Counted from the first letter of the stretch, positions 1 to 12,270 are shown. The stretch: 64,000 nucleotides of DNA from Tubiluchus corallicola (GCA_030141605.1 JAQGDQ010000316.1:1-64000); one strand, 5' to 3'. Program-made: numbers and translations. The notes: generated from the letters alone by a model not told the origin.

Positions 1-567
1 TAAAAGAACCAACATACGTACCAGTGGCAAAAATTAATACTGCTTAAATTCATATAAATTAAATATATTAAATTAAATTTAATTTTACGAGTTTCTTTAT
101 GGTTTCTACTTGTGAAAGTCATGTTTAAAGTTGTAGATCACTCACTTTGTAGAACAAGAATAAAAAACTGTACTACATATTTGCAATGAACTGAAAAGTG
201 TTTATTAGACTACATACACATATGTAGAATGACTAGTCCTCTATTTCTGGTTTACAGAGGATTTTTTGTCATTACATGAAATGCTTCTTTCATAGACAAT
301 TCCACAGAATACTTGGCAGTGTTCTAAAAACTTAATATATACTAAAAAAACTAAAAATATAAAACTAAATATATACATTTCAAAACCTAAATATGTGTAA
401 AGATGCCAACTTTTAATTCAATAATTAACTGAAAAACCCTCTGCAGAAATGAACAATAGCTCCGTGTATGACAAAGAACATGAATTGTGGACCAGTGTAA
501 ACTCAGCCACTAAAATACTCAAGATCTGTAAGATTTTAGTGGATGAAAATAAAGCCAGAAAACATAC
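1..567. other. Intron sequence downstream of the last visible exon
   Basis: AT-rich intron DNA on the 3' side of the donor at 567. I see no exon, RNA gene or recognisable repeat here. The next exon of the gene must lie before position 1 and should start in phase 1. Confidence 0.5.
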
Positions 568-815
568 CTTCAACTAAGAGTGAGTATGCGACACCTTCAT
601 TAAGAGTGTTCTCTTTAATTAGTATGATTTCAGGTTTGGGTGAGTGTGAGTTTTGGTGGAAATTTAAATCCATCAAAAATCCACCCGCTTCCACTTTCCT
701 CATAATCCAGGTGTATTTGACAAAAGGAATGGTGTCCTCGTGACAGCTGATGCACGAAGCTGAAAACACCAATGGTTGTTCACGTACGACCTTCAATTCA
801 CAGTTCTTATGACAC
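568..815 (-). CDS. Exon 26: REJ domain segment
   Basis: 248-bp exon, phase 2 in and phase 1 out. The acceptor follows a long pyrimidine run ending in ctcag, and the donor is gtatgt. It starts with one base that completes the AG left by exon 25, giving Arg. The product has the REJ pattern of spaced cysteines and aromatics: CHKNCEL near the start, SCISC about 20 residues on, then a YTWIM block and a VAYSLLVEG strand at the end. REJ modules are immunoglobulin/FN3-like ectodomain folds found with PKD repeats in polycystin-1. The domain is not finished here. Confidence 0.82.
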
Positions 816-1067
816 CTGAGAAAAAAAAATGGATAATTTTAATTAAGACACGTTATTAGCTAATAATTAATTAATTAAATCTTGTTACTAATTAACAGTT
901 AGTTTATACTACTTAGCAGATAGCATTATATACTGTAATGGAATGTAAACGGAGTCGGATAGTGTAATGACCCCCCCCATTCATGCTAAATGTAAGTTTC
1001 TGCTGAAGCCATGTTATGCATCTGTCCTGTATAAAAGCAATCTTCTACTGGTTCAGTTAGTGTAATA

Positions 1068-1566
1068 CAGGGGTGTGCAAATTATCTGACTAGCAGGGCC
1101 ACATTAAACTTTCCCGCAATTCCTGCGGGCCACATGCAGTTTGATCAAGGAGCCAAGTACAGTAGGGCCTAATAACGATTTTTTTGCATCCGACCTGCGT
1201 ACATCATTACTACTACACTCAAGAAACTATTTTAGAAGTTATTAAAATTTATATTACGAACCATATATTTCTACTTTCAGGACAGATAGTGGTAATTTCA
1301 TTACGATGGATATTAGTAATGTGTATCACACAGTCTGTGTAGTACAGTGACATTAAGCTACAACTTTCTTGTAAGGGTTAATGGCATCCGATCTAGTAGA
1401 AAAACTACCTGCACTATCTTTGGGATCGTGGCACGGACTTCAGCTGGATACACTCAATTAATCGCCCGGGCCGCACTTTCATTAGGTTGACAAATCTCTT
1501 CGCGGGCCGCACAAATTCTCTCGGCGGGCCGCAAGTGGCCCACGGGCTGCAATTTGCACACACCTG
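1068..1566. mobile_element. hAT-type non-autonomous transposon (MITE)
   Basis: 499-bp element with inverted termini CAGGGGTGTGCAAATT at the left and AATTTGCACACACCTG at the right. Near-perfect 8-bp target duplications flank it: gtgtaata (1060-1067) and gtgtaatc (1567-1574). Subterminal GGGCCGCA/GGCCCGC-like motifs are typical of Charlie-type hAT elements. No transposase frame is left, so it would need an enzyme supplied from elsewhere. Confidence 0.85.
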
Positions 1567-2363
1567 GTGTAATCCATGATGTTGTAAACTCTATTTCATC
1601 ATTATTTTTGAATCTACTTCATGTAATTTGTCAATAAAGGTTTCGTTTTTCTTACACGTCATTCTGTTGTTTCATGGATGGATGTTAGAAGAGTTATAAC
1701 CTGCTAGGTATCCGCATCCGCTGGTACCGAACCAACGTGGGTGGTTTTAACCCTTGTGGGCGGAGGTACCCACTACATTTCAATACCAATTACTATTAGA
1801 CAGATTTTAAGGAATAATAAGACCAACAATGAGGTAATCATAAAATTTATTCTGGACACTTTCTTAGCTGATAATTTAAATTTCTAAACTAGATCCATTT
1901 TGTTTTTGTTTGTACATTTTGATCTGCTTAGGATGGGTTCTAGGACAATCTAAATGTCCAGAATAAATTTTGTGGATAGGTTAACTGCTTGGTTAGTGTC
2001 ATTAGACTTTAACACCCATCTACACGAGGAAGATAACACGCTTTTCGGCATCGATAGCTTTAAATAAAAAAGACGGCTTTGGAATTATAGATTTTAATCA
2101 GTTTGGTATCCATTACTGAAAATGTCAATGCAACAAAAACCGGAGACCGGATCCGTGAATATTTTAAGGAAGAATTCTACTTTTATTCTTGCTTACAATG
2201 GATTACCCTTTACAGGTTTCTTCCGCAAAGTTTATGTGAGCAATATGGGACACCTTGAAATTGAAGACGGTAGAAGAGCCCGAACAAAAAAAGAACAGGA
2301 TACACTTTTGTACTTTTGTTAGGATTCTTCTACGATCTTGCGGGCGTTGGTATTTATTGATTG

Positions 2364-2470
2364 TAGTGAAGTGCTGCCATCTAGGTGCTAATCTTGCAAC
2401 ATTCTACTAAAATACTTACCTTCAGTGTATGGTCAAGTGACTGTGTATATACTGGTCCTCTTCCAATTTT
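2364..2470 (+). repeat. Dispersed repeat, second copy near 55122
   Basis: The stretch starting gtgctgccatctaggtgc and ending at actggtcctc recurs in the same orientation at about 55122-55220 with scattered substitutions. No termini or coding capacity were recognised. Probably part of an older mobile element. Confidence 0.55.
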
Positions 2471-2628
2471 TCTACCTGTTTACTCCTGCTCTGAATATGT
2501 CCTTGGGATGACACCTAAGCGGTTCACGTATAACTGGCTTAAACTCAAACCAAAAGACAGAAGGATGCTGAAGACCTAAACACTTGATGTCCTAAGGGAG
2601 TAAAGTCCAAAAGAGTAAAGAATCTTAC

Positions 2629-2776
2629 CTAATTTCAATAACTGGGGGAGGTCTTGGCACAATCTTCACAATTTGGTTAACATACATCATTTTTTTAAGG
2701 GGTTTACTCACACCTAGCACAATAGTGAATTCCTTAGACATTGGTAAGTCCGCTTCGAGAAGAGTAAAGTTCGACT
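2629..2776 (-). CDS. Exon 25: REJ domain segment
   Basis: 148-bp exon, phase 1 in and phase 2 out. Acceptor tatttttcag, donor gtaaga. The product continues the REJ fold: SNFTLLEADLP, then the strand KEFTIVLGVSKP, and ends with a proline-rich VPRPPPVIEI linker. The acceptor is only about 25 bases downstream, in the transcript sense, of the edge of a 1-kb minisatellite (2802-3765), which is unusually close for such an array. Confidence 0.82.
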
Positions 2777-2801
2777 CTGAAAAATACATCATTTTAAAAA
2801 A

Positions 2802-3765
2802 CTCACAAGTTTGCACAGCTACTTACAAGCTTGCATGGCTACTCACCAGCTGGCATAGTTACTCACAAGCTTGCACAGCTACTCACAAGCTTGCACAGCT
2901 ACTCACAAGCTTGCACGGCTACTCACCAGCAGGCATAGTTACTCACAAGCTTGCACGGCTACTCACCAGCAGGCATCGCTACTCATAAGCTTGCACGGCT
3001 ACTCACCAGCAGGCATAGCTACTCACAAGCTTGCACGGCTACTCACCAGCAGGCATAGCTACTCACAAGCTTGCACGGCTACTTACCAGCTTGCACAGCT
3101 ACTTACCAGCTTGCACACTACTCACTAGCTGGCATAGCTACTTACAAGCTTGCACGGCTACGCACCAGCAGGCGTAGCTACTCACCAGCAGGCATAGCTA
3201 CTCACAAGCTTGCACGGCTACTCACCAGCACTCATAGCTACTCACAAGCTTGCACGGCTACTCACCATCTGGCATAGCTACTCACAAGCATGCACGGCTA
3301 CTCAACAGCAGGCATAGCTACTCACAAGCTTGCACGGCTACTCACTAGCTGGCATAGCTACTCACAAGCTTGCACGGCTACTTAGCAGCAGGAATAGCTA
3401 CTCACAAGCTTGCACGCCTACTCACCAGCTGGCGTAGCTACTCACAAGCCTGCACGGCTACTTACCAGCTTGCACAGCTACTTACAAGCCTGCACGGTTA
3501 CTCGCCAGCAGGCATAGCTACTCATAAGCTTGCACAGCTACTCACCAGCAGGCATAGCTACTCACAAGCTTGCACGGCTACTCACCAGCACTCATAGCTA
3601 CTCACAAACTTGCATGGCTACTCGCCAGCTGACATAGCTACTCACAAGCTCGCACTGCTACTCACCAGCTGGCATAGCTACTCACAAGCTTGCACGGTTA
3701 CTCACCAGCTTGCACAGCTGCTCACCTGCTTGCACGGCTACTCACAAGTTTGTATGGCTCACAAC
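2802..3765. repeat. Minisatellite, 40-bp unit made of two related 20-bp halves
   Basis: About 24 units of the form actcacaagcttgcacggct plus actcaccagcaggcatagct. Each half contains CTCAC, which on the transcribed strand reads GTGAG, usually GTGAGTAG. The motif CAAGCTTG, a perfect palindrome, recurs in most units. The overlapping plus-strand open frames here are translations of the repeat and not genes. Confidence 0.95.
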
Positions 3766-4457
3766 ATGCTATTTTTGCACACTTCAACACACTGAAAGCC
3801 AGAACCCAACACTGAGTGGCACAGCCTATTTGAAATAGCTGGTCGCTAAACTGAAACATTGCTGAAAATCAATGACATTCCATTCATATGTGACTGTGAA
3901 TCGACGGTGGCATTTTAGCCACGTGTGGATATTATATGTCCTCTCTCTCTCTCTCTACAAAGGTAAACAACGACAATTGAAATTGCTGGAATAAAATCAT
4001 CCACAATGAGTATTAAACCCAAGGAGTTGTGAAGGATTCACTGACTTGCATTGATGTTGCTTAACTTCAGTCGCCATCCACATTCACATCGAAATGCTGA
4101 AAGTTAACAACACCACAGTGCCATCTATCAGATTATCAACAAAAAAATTTAACTAGTTAATGTACCTTGTAATAAATATTTTAGGCCTTTCTTCAGAAAA
4201 GCTGTCACGACTGAACTCGTGTTAGCAGCCACTTTGCATTTAATGAATTTCAAAACTTCATATAAAGGCTAGAGCCTTAAGTAGAAGTTGTACTTAGGTA
4301 GCAAACAGGATGTAATATAGTCATCTTAGATTCGGACTACAAACACAACAACATTGTATAATGAAATCCGGAAAGCAACTCACATGATACCACTATAATG
4401 CAGACAAAACCTCCAAAAATTAACAAATAGTTTTACTGTTGTACAACATGTGATGTA
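3766..4457. other. Intron sequence, no feature seen
   Basis: Unique-looking AT-rich intron DNA with a short CT microsatellite near 3940-3955. No exon fits the phase requirements (the neighbouring exons 24 and 25 join directly) and no repeat was recognised. Confidence 0.5.
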
Positions 4458-4798
4458 CCGTATTTATTCGAGTATAACGCGCAAAATTATCTACCTAAAA
4501 AGAACTCAAAGTTATAAACGAGGGCTGGGGTGAGGCGTAGCTAAGGAAATAATCAATAATATTTGCGTCATCAGCAGACTTTGTCAGACGGTGCCTGGCC
4601 CACGGAAATCGAGCAGCTAGCCCAGAATTCACTGTACCAGAGACGAATGTTAGAGACTGGAGTTGTTCAACAACGTTTGTCACTTACGATGCTTGTTCTG
4701 AGCCGAGAAAAAGCGAAACAAAATTTTATACCGATTTTTAATTGAAAATTAGGGGTGTGCGTTATACACGTGTGCGCGTTATACTAGAATAAATACGG
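4458..4798. mobile_element. pogo/Tigger-like MITE, copy 1
   Basis: 341-bp element flanked by TA. The left terminus CCGTATTTATTCGAGTATAA is mirrored at the right end as an inverted repeat, with GCGC-rich subterminal blocks. A second copy in opposite orientation lies at 21760-22116 and shares the interior, including the stretch at 4563-4745. TA duplication and terminus style suggest the Tc1/mariner superfamily, pogo branch. No complete transposase is present. Confidence 0.82.
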
Positions 4799-4800
4799 TA

Positions 4801-5130
4801 ATTCATATTTTTTCAACTCACTAACCAAAAAACGTATTTCTAATCTTATTGACAACATACGATAATTTTAAATTTTAATTAGGTTGTGACTTGTGCGCTA
4901 CGAATGCTCTGATTATTTTTCAAACTTTACAAAATGTTATCTAAACTTGTTTCAAATGACCTGTCGTGAAAATGGCAGCGTCTACCGCTCAACGGGAGTT
5001 TAAATTTACATGTTTTATACAGCGTGACTGCCGATTGAAGTCCTGCATGAAAAAAGGCAGTATGTAAGTGATTTCAGAACGAATTTTTCAAGCTTTATGT
5101 TTGTGAAGGGTTTTCTTGTGCTTTAAGCAG
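4801..5130 (+). repeat. Dispersed repeat, inverted partner at 34680-34980
   Basis: Blocks such as ctcactaaccaaaaaacgta, tgctctgattatttttcaaa and gaagggttttcttgtgcttt recur in reverse complement at 34680-34980. The two copies have diverged by several percent with indels. Likely an old transposon of about 330 bp; I could not define its termini. Confidence 0.65.
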
Positions 5131-5877
5131 GAAATCTAATTAAATCAGTGACGATTTGACCAATCAGCTCGAGCCCCTGTATTGACTTCTTCACTTCTAT
5201 AGACTATTAATGCAATTCATTTTATAAAACAAAATTTGTAAAACTTAATAACATTTATAATATAAAAAGGTTCTACACAGAAATCCCAATATCTGAATAG
5301 AAAAACACAAAAAAACAAATAAATAAATAAGGTAGAAGGTGTCATATTATCAAGAAAGTCCGATTCTCTGTTTAATGAAATAACGCACGGTATGACGTGC
5401 AAGACGCCACTTTATGCGTAACTATAAAATATAAAGATCTGACGTCACGCGCTTTATGACGTATTGAAATTGCTACATTCCTTGGTTACATTTAGACATA
5501 GACATTTTATTTTTCTCCAATTTGTGTTACAAATTTCCATTTTACGAAAAAAATAACTTTGTCTGTGGAGATGGGGCGAGGAAAGACCGTAGGTCATCTA
5601 GTCACTCACCCCTTATAATTTTTAATATTAAAGACAGAAAAAAGAATTGATGACACAGGATGCAAATAAACTAATCGAAATGAAGCAATAACGAAAGCAA
5701 AATTATAAAGACAAACATAACAACAATAGCATAAGTGAAAAAAAAGAATAATAATAAATGAAGAAAACCTCAGGAACAAGCCCAGATCTACCATATGGGC
5801 AACCTGGGAATTTGCCCAGGGGATCTTTGCGATTGGGTATACATTTTTCCTCATGACTCAATTTAACCACGTCACTG
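5131..5877. other. Intron sequence, no feature seen
   Basis: AT-rich DNA leading into the 46-bp minisatellite. Minus-strand open frames here (for example 5217-5402) are hydrophobic low-complexity translations without a domain and are not phase-compatible exons. Confidence 0.45.
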
Positions 5878-8800
5878 CCTGTATGACGAGAATCTCCCGT
5901 CATGAAAATGCTATTACGACTGGCTTGTATGACGAGAATCACCCGTCATGAAAATGCTATTACGACTGGCTTGTATGACGAGACTCTACCATCATGAAAA
6001 TGCTATTACGACTGGCTTGTATGACGAGACTCTACCGTCATGAAAATGCTATTACGACTGGCTTGTATGACGAGAATCACCCGTCATGAAAATGCTATTA
6101 CGACTGGCTTGTATGACGAGACTCTACCGTCATGAAAATGCTATTACGACTGGCTTGTATGACGAGACTCTACCGTCATGAAAATGCTATTACGACTGGC
6201 TTGTATGACGAGACTCTACCGTCATGAAAATGCTATTACGACTGGCTTGTATGACGAGAATCTACCGTCATGAAAATGCTATTACGACTGGCTTGTATGA
6301 CGAGACTCTACCATCATGAAAATGCTATTACGACAGGCTTGTATGACGAGACTCTACCGTCATGAAAATGCTATTACGACTGGCTTGTATGACGAGACTC
6401 TACCGTCATGAAAATGCTATTACGACTGGCTTGTATGACGAGACTCTACCGTCATGAAAATGCTATTACGACTGGCTTGTATGACGAGACTCTACCGTCA
6501 TGAAAATGCTATTACGACTGGCTTGTATGACGAGAATCTACCGTCATGAAAATGCTATTACGACTGGCTTGTATGACGAGAATCTACCGTCATGAAAATG
6601 CTATTACGACTGGCTTGTATGACGAGACTACCCAAAAACAACACAGAGATCTACCGTCATGAAAATGCTATTACGACTGGCTTGTATGACGAGAATCTAC
6701 CGTCATGAAAATGCTATTACGACTGGCTTGTATGACGAGACTCTACCGTCATGAAAATGCTATTACGACTGGCTTGTATGACGAGAATCTACCGTCATGA
6801 AAATGCTATTACGACTGGCTTGTATGACGAGAATCTCCCGTCATGAAAATGCTATTACGACTGGCTTGTATGACGAGACTCTACCGTCATGAAAATGCTA
6901 TTACGACTGGCTTGTATGACGAGACTCTACCGTCATGAAAATGCTATTACGACTGGCTTGTATGACGAGAATCTACCGTCATGAAAATGCTATTACGACT
7001 GGCTTGTATGACGAGACTCTACCGTCATGAAAATGCTATTACGACTGGCTTGTATGACGAGAATCTCCCGTCATGAAAATGCTATTACGACTGGCTTGTA
7101 TGACGAGACTCTACCGTCATGAAAATGCTATTACGACTGGCTTGTATGACGAGAATCTCCCGTCATGAAAATGCTATTACGACTGGCTTGTATGACGAGA
7201 CTCTACCGTCATGAAAATGCTATTACGACTGGCTTGTATGACGAGAATCACCCGTCATGAAAATGCTATTACGACTGGCTTGTATGACGAGACTCTACCG
7301 TCATGAAAATGCTATTACGACTGGCTTGTATGACGAGACTACCGTCATGAAAATGCTATTACGACTGGCTTGTATGACGAGAATCTCCCGTCATGAAAAT
7401 GCTATTACGACTGGCTTGTATGACGAGACTCTACCGTCATGAAAATGCTATTACGACTGGCTTGTATGACGAGAATCTCCCGTCATGAAAATGCTATTAC
7501 GACTGGCTTGTATGACGAGACTCTACCGTCATGAAAATGCTATTACGACTGGCTTGTATGACGAGACTCTCCCGTCATGAAAATGCTATTACGACTGGCT
7601 TGTATGACGAGACTCTACCGTCATGAAAATGCTATTACGACTGGCTTGTATGACGAGAATCACCCGTCATGAAAATGCTATTACGACTGGCTTGTATGAC
7701 GAGACTCTACCGTCATGAAAATGCTATTACGACAGGCTTGTATGACGAGACTCTACCGTCATGAAAATGCTATTACGACAGGCTTGTATGACGAGAATCA
7801 CCCGTCATGAAAATGCTATTACGACTGGCTTGTATGACGAGACTCTACCGTCATGAAAATGCTATTACGACTGGCTTGTATGACGAGACTCTACCGTCAT
7901 GAAAATGCTATTACGACAGGCTTGTATGACGAGAATCTACCGTCATGAAAATGCTATTACGACTGGCTTGTATGACGAGACTCTACCGTCATGAAAATGC
8001 TATTACGACTGGCTTGTATGACGAGAATCACCCGTCATGAAAATGCTATTACGACTGGCTTGTATGACGAGAATCACCCGTCATGAAAATGCTATTACGA
8101 CTGGCTTGTATGACGAGAATCACCCGTCATGAAAATGCTATTACGACTGGCTTGTATGACGAGACTCTACCGTCATGAAAATGCTATTACGACTGGCTTG
8201 TATGACGAGAATCACCCGTCATGAAAATGCTATTACGACTGGCTTGTATGACGAGAATCACCCGTCATGAAAATGCTATTACGACTGGCTTGTATGACGA
8301 GAATCACCCGTCATGAAAATGCTATTACGACTGGCTTGTATGACGAGACTCTACCGTCATGAAAATGCTATTACGACAGGCTTGTATGACGAGACTCCCG
8401 TCATGAAAATGCTATTACGACAGGCTTGTATGACGAGACTCCCGTCATGAAAATGCTATTACGACAGGCTTGTATGACGAGAATCTACCGTCATGAAAAT
8501 GCTATTACGACAGGCTTGTATGACGAGACTCTACCGTCATGAAAATGCTATTACGACTGGCTTGTATGACGAGACTCTACCGTCATGAAAATGCTATTAC
8601 GACAGGCTTGTATGACGAGACTCCCGTCATGAAAATGCTATTACGACAGGCTTGTATGACGAGACTCCCGTCATGAAAATGCTATTACGACAGGCTTGTA
8701 TGACGAGAATCTACCGTCATGAAAATGCTATTACGACAGGCTTGTATGACGAGACTCTACCGTCATGAAAATGCTATTACGACTGGCTTGTATGACGAGA

Positions 8801-9267
8801 CTCTACCGTCATGAAAATGCTATTACGACTGGCTTGTATGACGAGACTCTACCGTCATGAAAATGCTATTACGACTGGCTTGTATGACGAGAATCTACCG
8901 TCATGAAAATGCTATTACGACTGGCTTGTATGACGAGACTCTACCGTCATGAAAATGCTATTACGACTGGCTTGTATGACGAGACTCTACCGTCATGAAA
9001 ATGCTATTACGACTGGCTTGTATGACGAGACTCTGCCGTCATGAAAATGCTATTACGACTGGCTTGTATGACGAGACTACCGTCATGAAAATGCTATTAC
9101 GACAGGCTTGTATGACGAGACTCTGCCGTCATGAAAATGCTATTACGACTGGCTTGTATGACGAGACTACCGTCATGAAAATGCTATTACGACTGGCTTG
9201 TATGACGAGACTACCGTCATGAAAATGCTATTACGACAGGCTTGTGTGACGAGACTCTACCGTCATG
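5878..9267. repeat. Minisatellite, 46-bp unit, about 73 copies
   Basis: Head-to-tail units run tatgacgaga-ctctaccgtc-atgaaaatgc-tattacgact-ggcttg. Variants are few and shared between units: AATC or ACTC, TACC or CACC or CCCC, GACTGG or GACAGG, and occasional 3-6 base deletions. Each unit contains ATGACG and, nine bases on, CGTCAT, so single strands can form a hairpin. One unit near 6630 carries a short insertion. The array is too homogeneous to be old. Confidence 0.97.
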
Positions 9268-9530
9268 CTTAATATGCAAATTAACTGACGCCTACGCCAG
9301 TAGCAATAATGCTTACACATCATCATCATCATTCGCCCGACACGTCTATTGCAGACATTGGGCAGGCAGAATTCTAAAATAAAAGAAATCTGAAGGCAGA
9401 ATACTTACACACGCCACGTGCAACTGAAGAATCTAGTTTTGAAAACAAAAAGCGGTGGCGTCCTCTATTGTCTAAAAAGATGATATATAAGCTGCAAAAC
9501 ATTCATGACCAAAAACGTGCAAAATGCACA
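9268..9530 (+). repeat. Flank block shared with the 33-bp minisatellite locus
   Basis: The DNA next to the 46-bp array (cttaatatgcaaattaactg, then gccagtagcaataatgctta, then aaaagcggtggcgtcctcta, up to the aaaacattcatg region) matches, in reverse complement, 19224-19108 joined to 14302-14225. The partner copy is split by a Gypsy insertion. The two loci share this arm but carry different minisatellites. Confidence 0.8.
9319..9403 (-). mobile_element. Short SINE-like insertion with (GAT)n tail
   Basis: An 85-bp piece absent from the partner copy of the flank block. It is bounded by cttacac on both sides (9312-9318 and 9404-9410), so a target-site duplication is visible. On the minus strand it ends in a (GAT)n tail, as expected for LINE-mobilised SINEs. 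The core, including ttgggcaggcagaattctaa, recurs at 50052-50187 and 52894-53035. Confidence 0.75.
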
Positions 9531-10265
9531 AAAAAAAATGCTGTTACTGCTGAACTGGCGTCTACTACGTTGCCACGGCTGCATAGCTGGATGAGTCATC
9601 AGATGATGGTAGGTGAAACCAGTTCATACATGTAATTAGACATGACTATTTCAAAATTGTATGATTGATGAACTGTGTACATCCAAGCTAAAAATTACAG
9701 CATTAGGCCAGCCATTATTTATTCTACACACCATAATGGGCATTTGGGTCAAATGACACCATTTACATATTTTACAAAGTTTTGTACAAAAAATACAACA
9801 TTCAAATTGTGCTGAAACTGTGAAGAGGCCAAAAAGTTGCAAAAATTGTATGTGTGGATGCTTACGTGATGCGTATCTGTTTGCGTATGTGTGAATGCTT
9901 GTGTGATATGTGCATGTAAACACATGTACATAAATTAGGCAATATTTGCTCGTGCATGTATGCTTAAACGTGTAATGCTTTTTTTAGAATCACAAAGTAT
10001 TCAAGAGTAGAGATGATGACGGTGGTGATATTGATGGCGATGGTGGTGACACTGATGATGATAATGACGACAATGACATCAACACTAATACATTCAGAAA
10101 AGGTTACAGTTACAGTATTTTTGTGAATTTTAATCATAATAAAAATTTATTTTGCAACGACACAACAATATTTTGCATATCAAAAACTTTGCTTCCATTT
10201 TCTTCTACTCTTCTTTCTTTTCTGCTTTCCTTTCCACTTTTTCTCAAAGTCTTTTCTCACAGAAA
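9531..10265. other. Intron sequence with a GAT/GGT-rich patch
   Basis: Holds a degenerate trinucleotide patch (gat/ggt/gac) at about 10010-10085 and a TG-rich stretch at 9850-9930. No exon or RNA gene recognised. Confidence 0.5.
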
Positions 10266-12270
10266 ATGGAGAGCAGCAATAAACCGAGTGGGGCCGCCAA
10301 GGGAAAGAAAAGAAAGGAAAAGGACGAAAAAGAAGCGGCAGCCAAAAAAGGTACCGCCAATAAGCAGCTTTTTCAAAAAAGCTTGGAATAATGAAGAGGA
10401 AGAAGACGTTAGCTTTGAAGCATCGGCCGACAACAGTGAGTCTCAGCTAACAGTAGCTAGCACCGACGAAAATTAGAGAGACACGGTAGCACAGCCACAG
10501 CAAACAGAGAGAGAGCAAGGTGCCAATTCTAGCTCCGCAGCAGTGGCAAGTGCCATCATCCCCGAAGACCCTGCACTGTGAAAAGTCAAGAAAGAAGAAC
10601 TACTGCAGGTAAGTACTATGTTATTGGTGTATTTGGTTGGTTAGATAACACAATCAGGCAATACATAATATACACCATGTACATCACCAAAAACATAAAT
10701 ATCACACACATACTGTAGGGGTTCTGTATAACAGGTTACAGTGGGAGCTGTTGAGTGCAGTGATTGCGACGCCGCAACACCAGTTAACCTGAATAACGTG
10801 ATTAAAACAGACAGTAAACAGTCGAGTAAAACTCCAAACAAAAACTCGGCCGAGTTAGAAAAACCATGTATGTTGTTATTTTCTTTCTTTAATTGACTAT
10901 AACTGCACACATGCATAATTAATTGTGTATGTACTACTGACACCTGTGTGCGGCAGTTAATTATACACACGCAGAATTATTATAATGTCTGTTTAGACGA
11001 TTAAGTACTTTGCTAGCATTCAATCTGTTGCTATATTTAAATGCGACATTAAGGTTCTTACTGTTTGATTAACTTTCAGATGCCTTTTGTTTACTTTTTT
11101 GCAGGAATCGGGGAGGCATGGACATTAACAAAGCCACAACTAGTCATACAGCTCCAGGACTTCTCGTTCCTCAACGTCCTGTTGAGCCAGTTAAAGAACC
11201 AATTGCGAACACCAAGAACCGAAGACAGTTCTTACCTATGACGAAAAGATCTGAAAAAACAGAGAAAAAATAGTGCACATTAGGCAGCAAACCATGCAAA
11301 AATGACATCCAAGGAATGCCGAGAAGAGTCCAAAGCCAGAAATGAACCTGACATTTATTCCAAAACCCAAAAGAAAAGCGTTAGATCACACCGTGAGTCA
11401 CTAGATAAGAGAGCGAAAAAATCTACATCAACAAAGATGTCACCAACCGACGAAATATCTAAAAATACAGCAAACGAAATCTAAGAAAAACGCGAAGGTG
11501 TCCAAGAGTGCAACTTGTGCTAAACCAACCGTGACCGCGCCACCAGAACTAAACTGCTCACTCATTAATTTAAAACAAAAATGTCGAGCACAGCAGCCTT
11601 CAGAGCAAAAACAAAAATCGTCTATTAAAACTGAAGAACCTACTAAACCAGCAACTGCTCACCAAAGCCATCAACAGGTCAGAAAGAACATCAAGACGGG
11701 ATGTCAAGTAAAGCAACGCTCCAAAGAAAAAGAAGCTATTATTCAAATTTCAAAACTGCTCACCAAGCCAGAAACTTTTCCTCAAGAGCAAGTAAAGCAC
11801 TCCACATATTCCTCTAACGAAAACCAACGATTAGATACTAAAAGTCGTTCACCTATGTCAAAAGCATGTACAAGACCTGCAACAATACAATACTCCGAAA
11901 GAACAGCTATTCTACTAGCAATATGACTAGGCACAACTGCAAGAAGACTGTTCGACAATCTCCAGACCACCACTTAGAACACATGCGTATTTCTCGAGCA
12001 CCCTTTCCAGCCCCATTTCCGGTTGGAATAGACTATAGACTTTCTATTGCGCATTCAAGTCGTCATCAAGACCATAAACTACCTATTGTGTCCCATTGGC
12101 CAGCTCGTGCAACAACTAGTGTACAAAGTCATCCAAGTAACCAAGAACCAGAAGAAAACGTTCGAGAAGTTCCTTACCTGCCAAGTGATGACCCAGTTCC
12201 GTTCAACTTTCCGGAAGAAATAACGTGCAAGAACTCGGACGCCTTCAAATACCTCTTTAATACTGATTAA
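10266..12270 (+). pseudogene. Frame-broken nested gene or transposon relic with hAT/ZMYM-like N-terminus
   Basis: The ATG at 10266 opens MESSNKPSGAAKGKKRKE, then a shift of frame near 10350 gives PISSFFKKAW and an acidic EEEED tract. A lysine-rich SGAAK start followed by a SFF motif resembles the N-terminus of hAT-derived ZMYM/TTF-type proteins. Possible splice sites follow: a donor ctgcag|gtaagt near 10608, an acceptor ttacag near 10741, a donor ccat|gtatgt near 10866 and an acceptor ttgcag near 11104. The last part, in three frames (11302-11484, 11498-11926, 11866-12270), is Ser/Thr/Lys-rich and ends VPFNFPEEITCKNSDAFKYL. Stops and frame changes argue for decay. No zinc finger or DDE catalytic core is visible. 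The function is unknown. Confidence 0.45.

Larger units (their letters stand above)
816..2628. other. Intron between exons 25 and 26
   Basis: Contains a hAT-type MITE (1068-1566) and a short dispersed repeat (2364-2470). Apart from these I see no coding or RNA feature. A short open frame at 2122-2322 on the plus strand has no recognisable domain. Confidence 0.6.

Noticed and set aside
5878-9267. CRISPR-like direct repeat array
   Set aside because: Units are contiguous with no unique spacers, and the context is an animal intron; it is a minisatellite. The same holds for 2802-3765 and 62862-63242.
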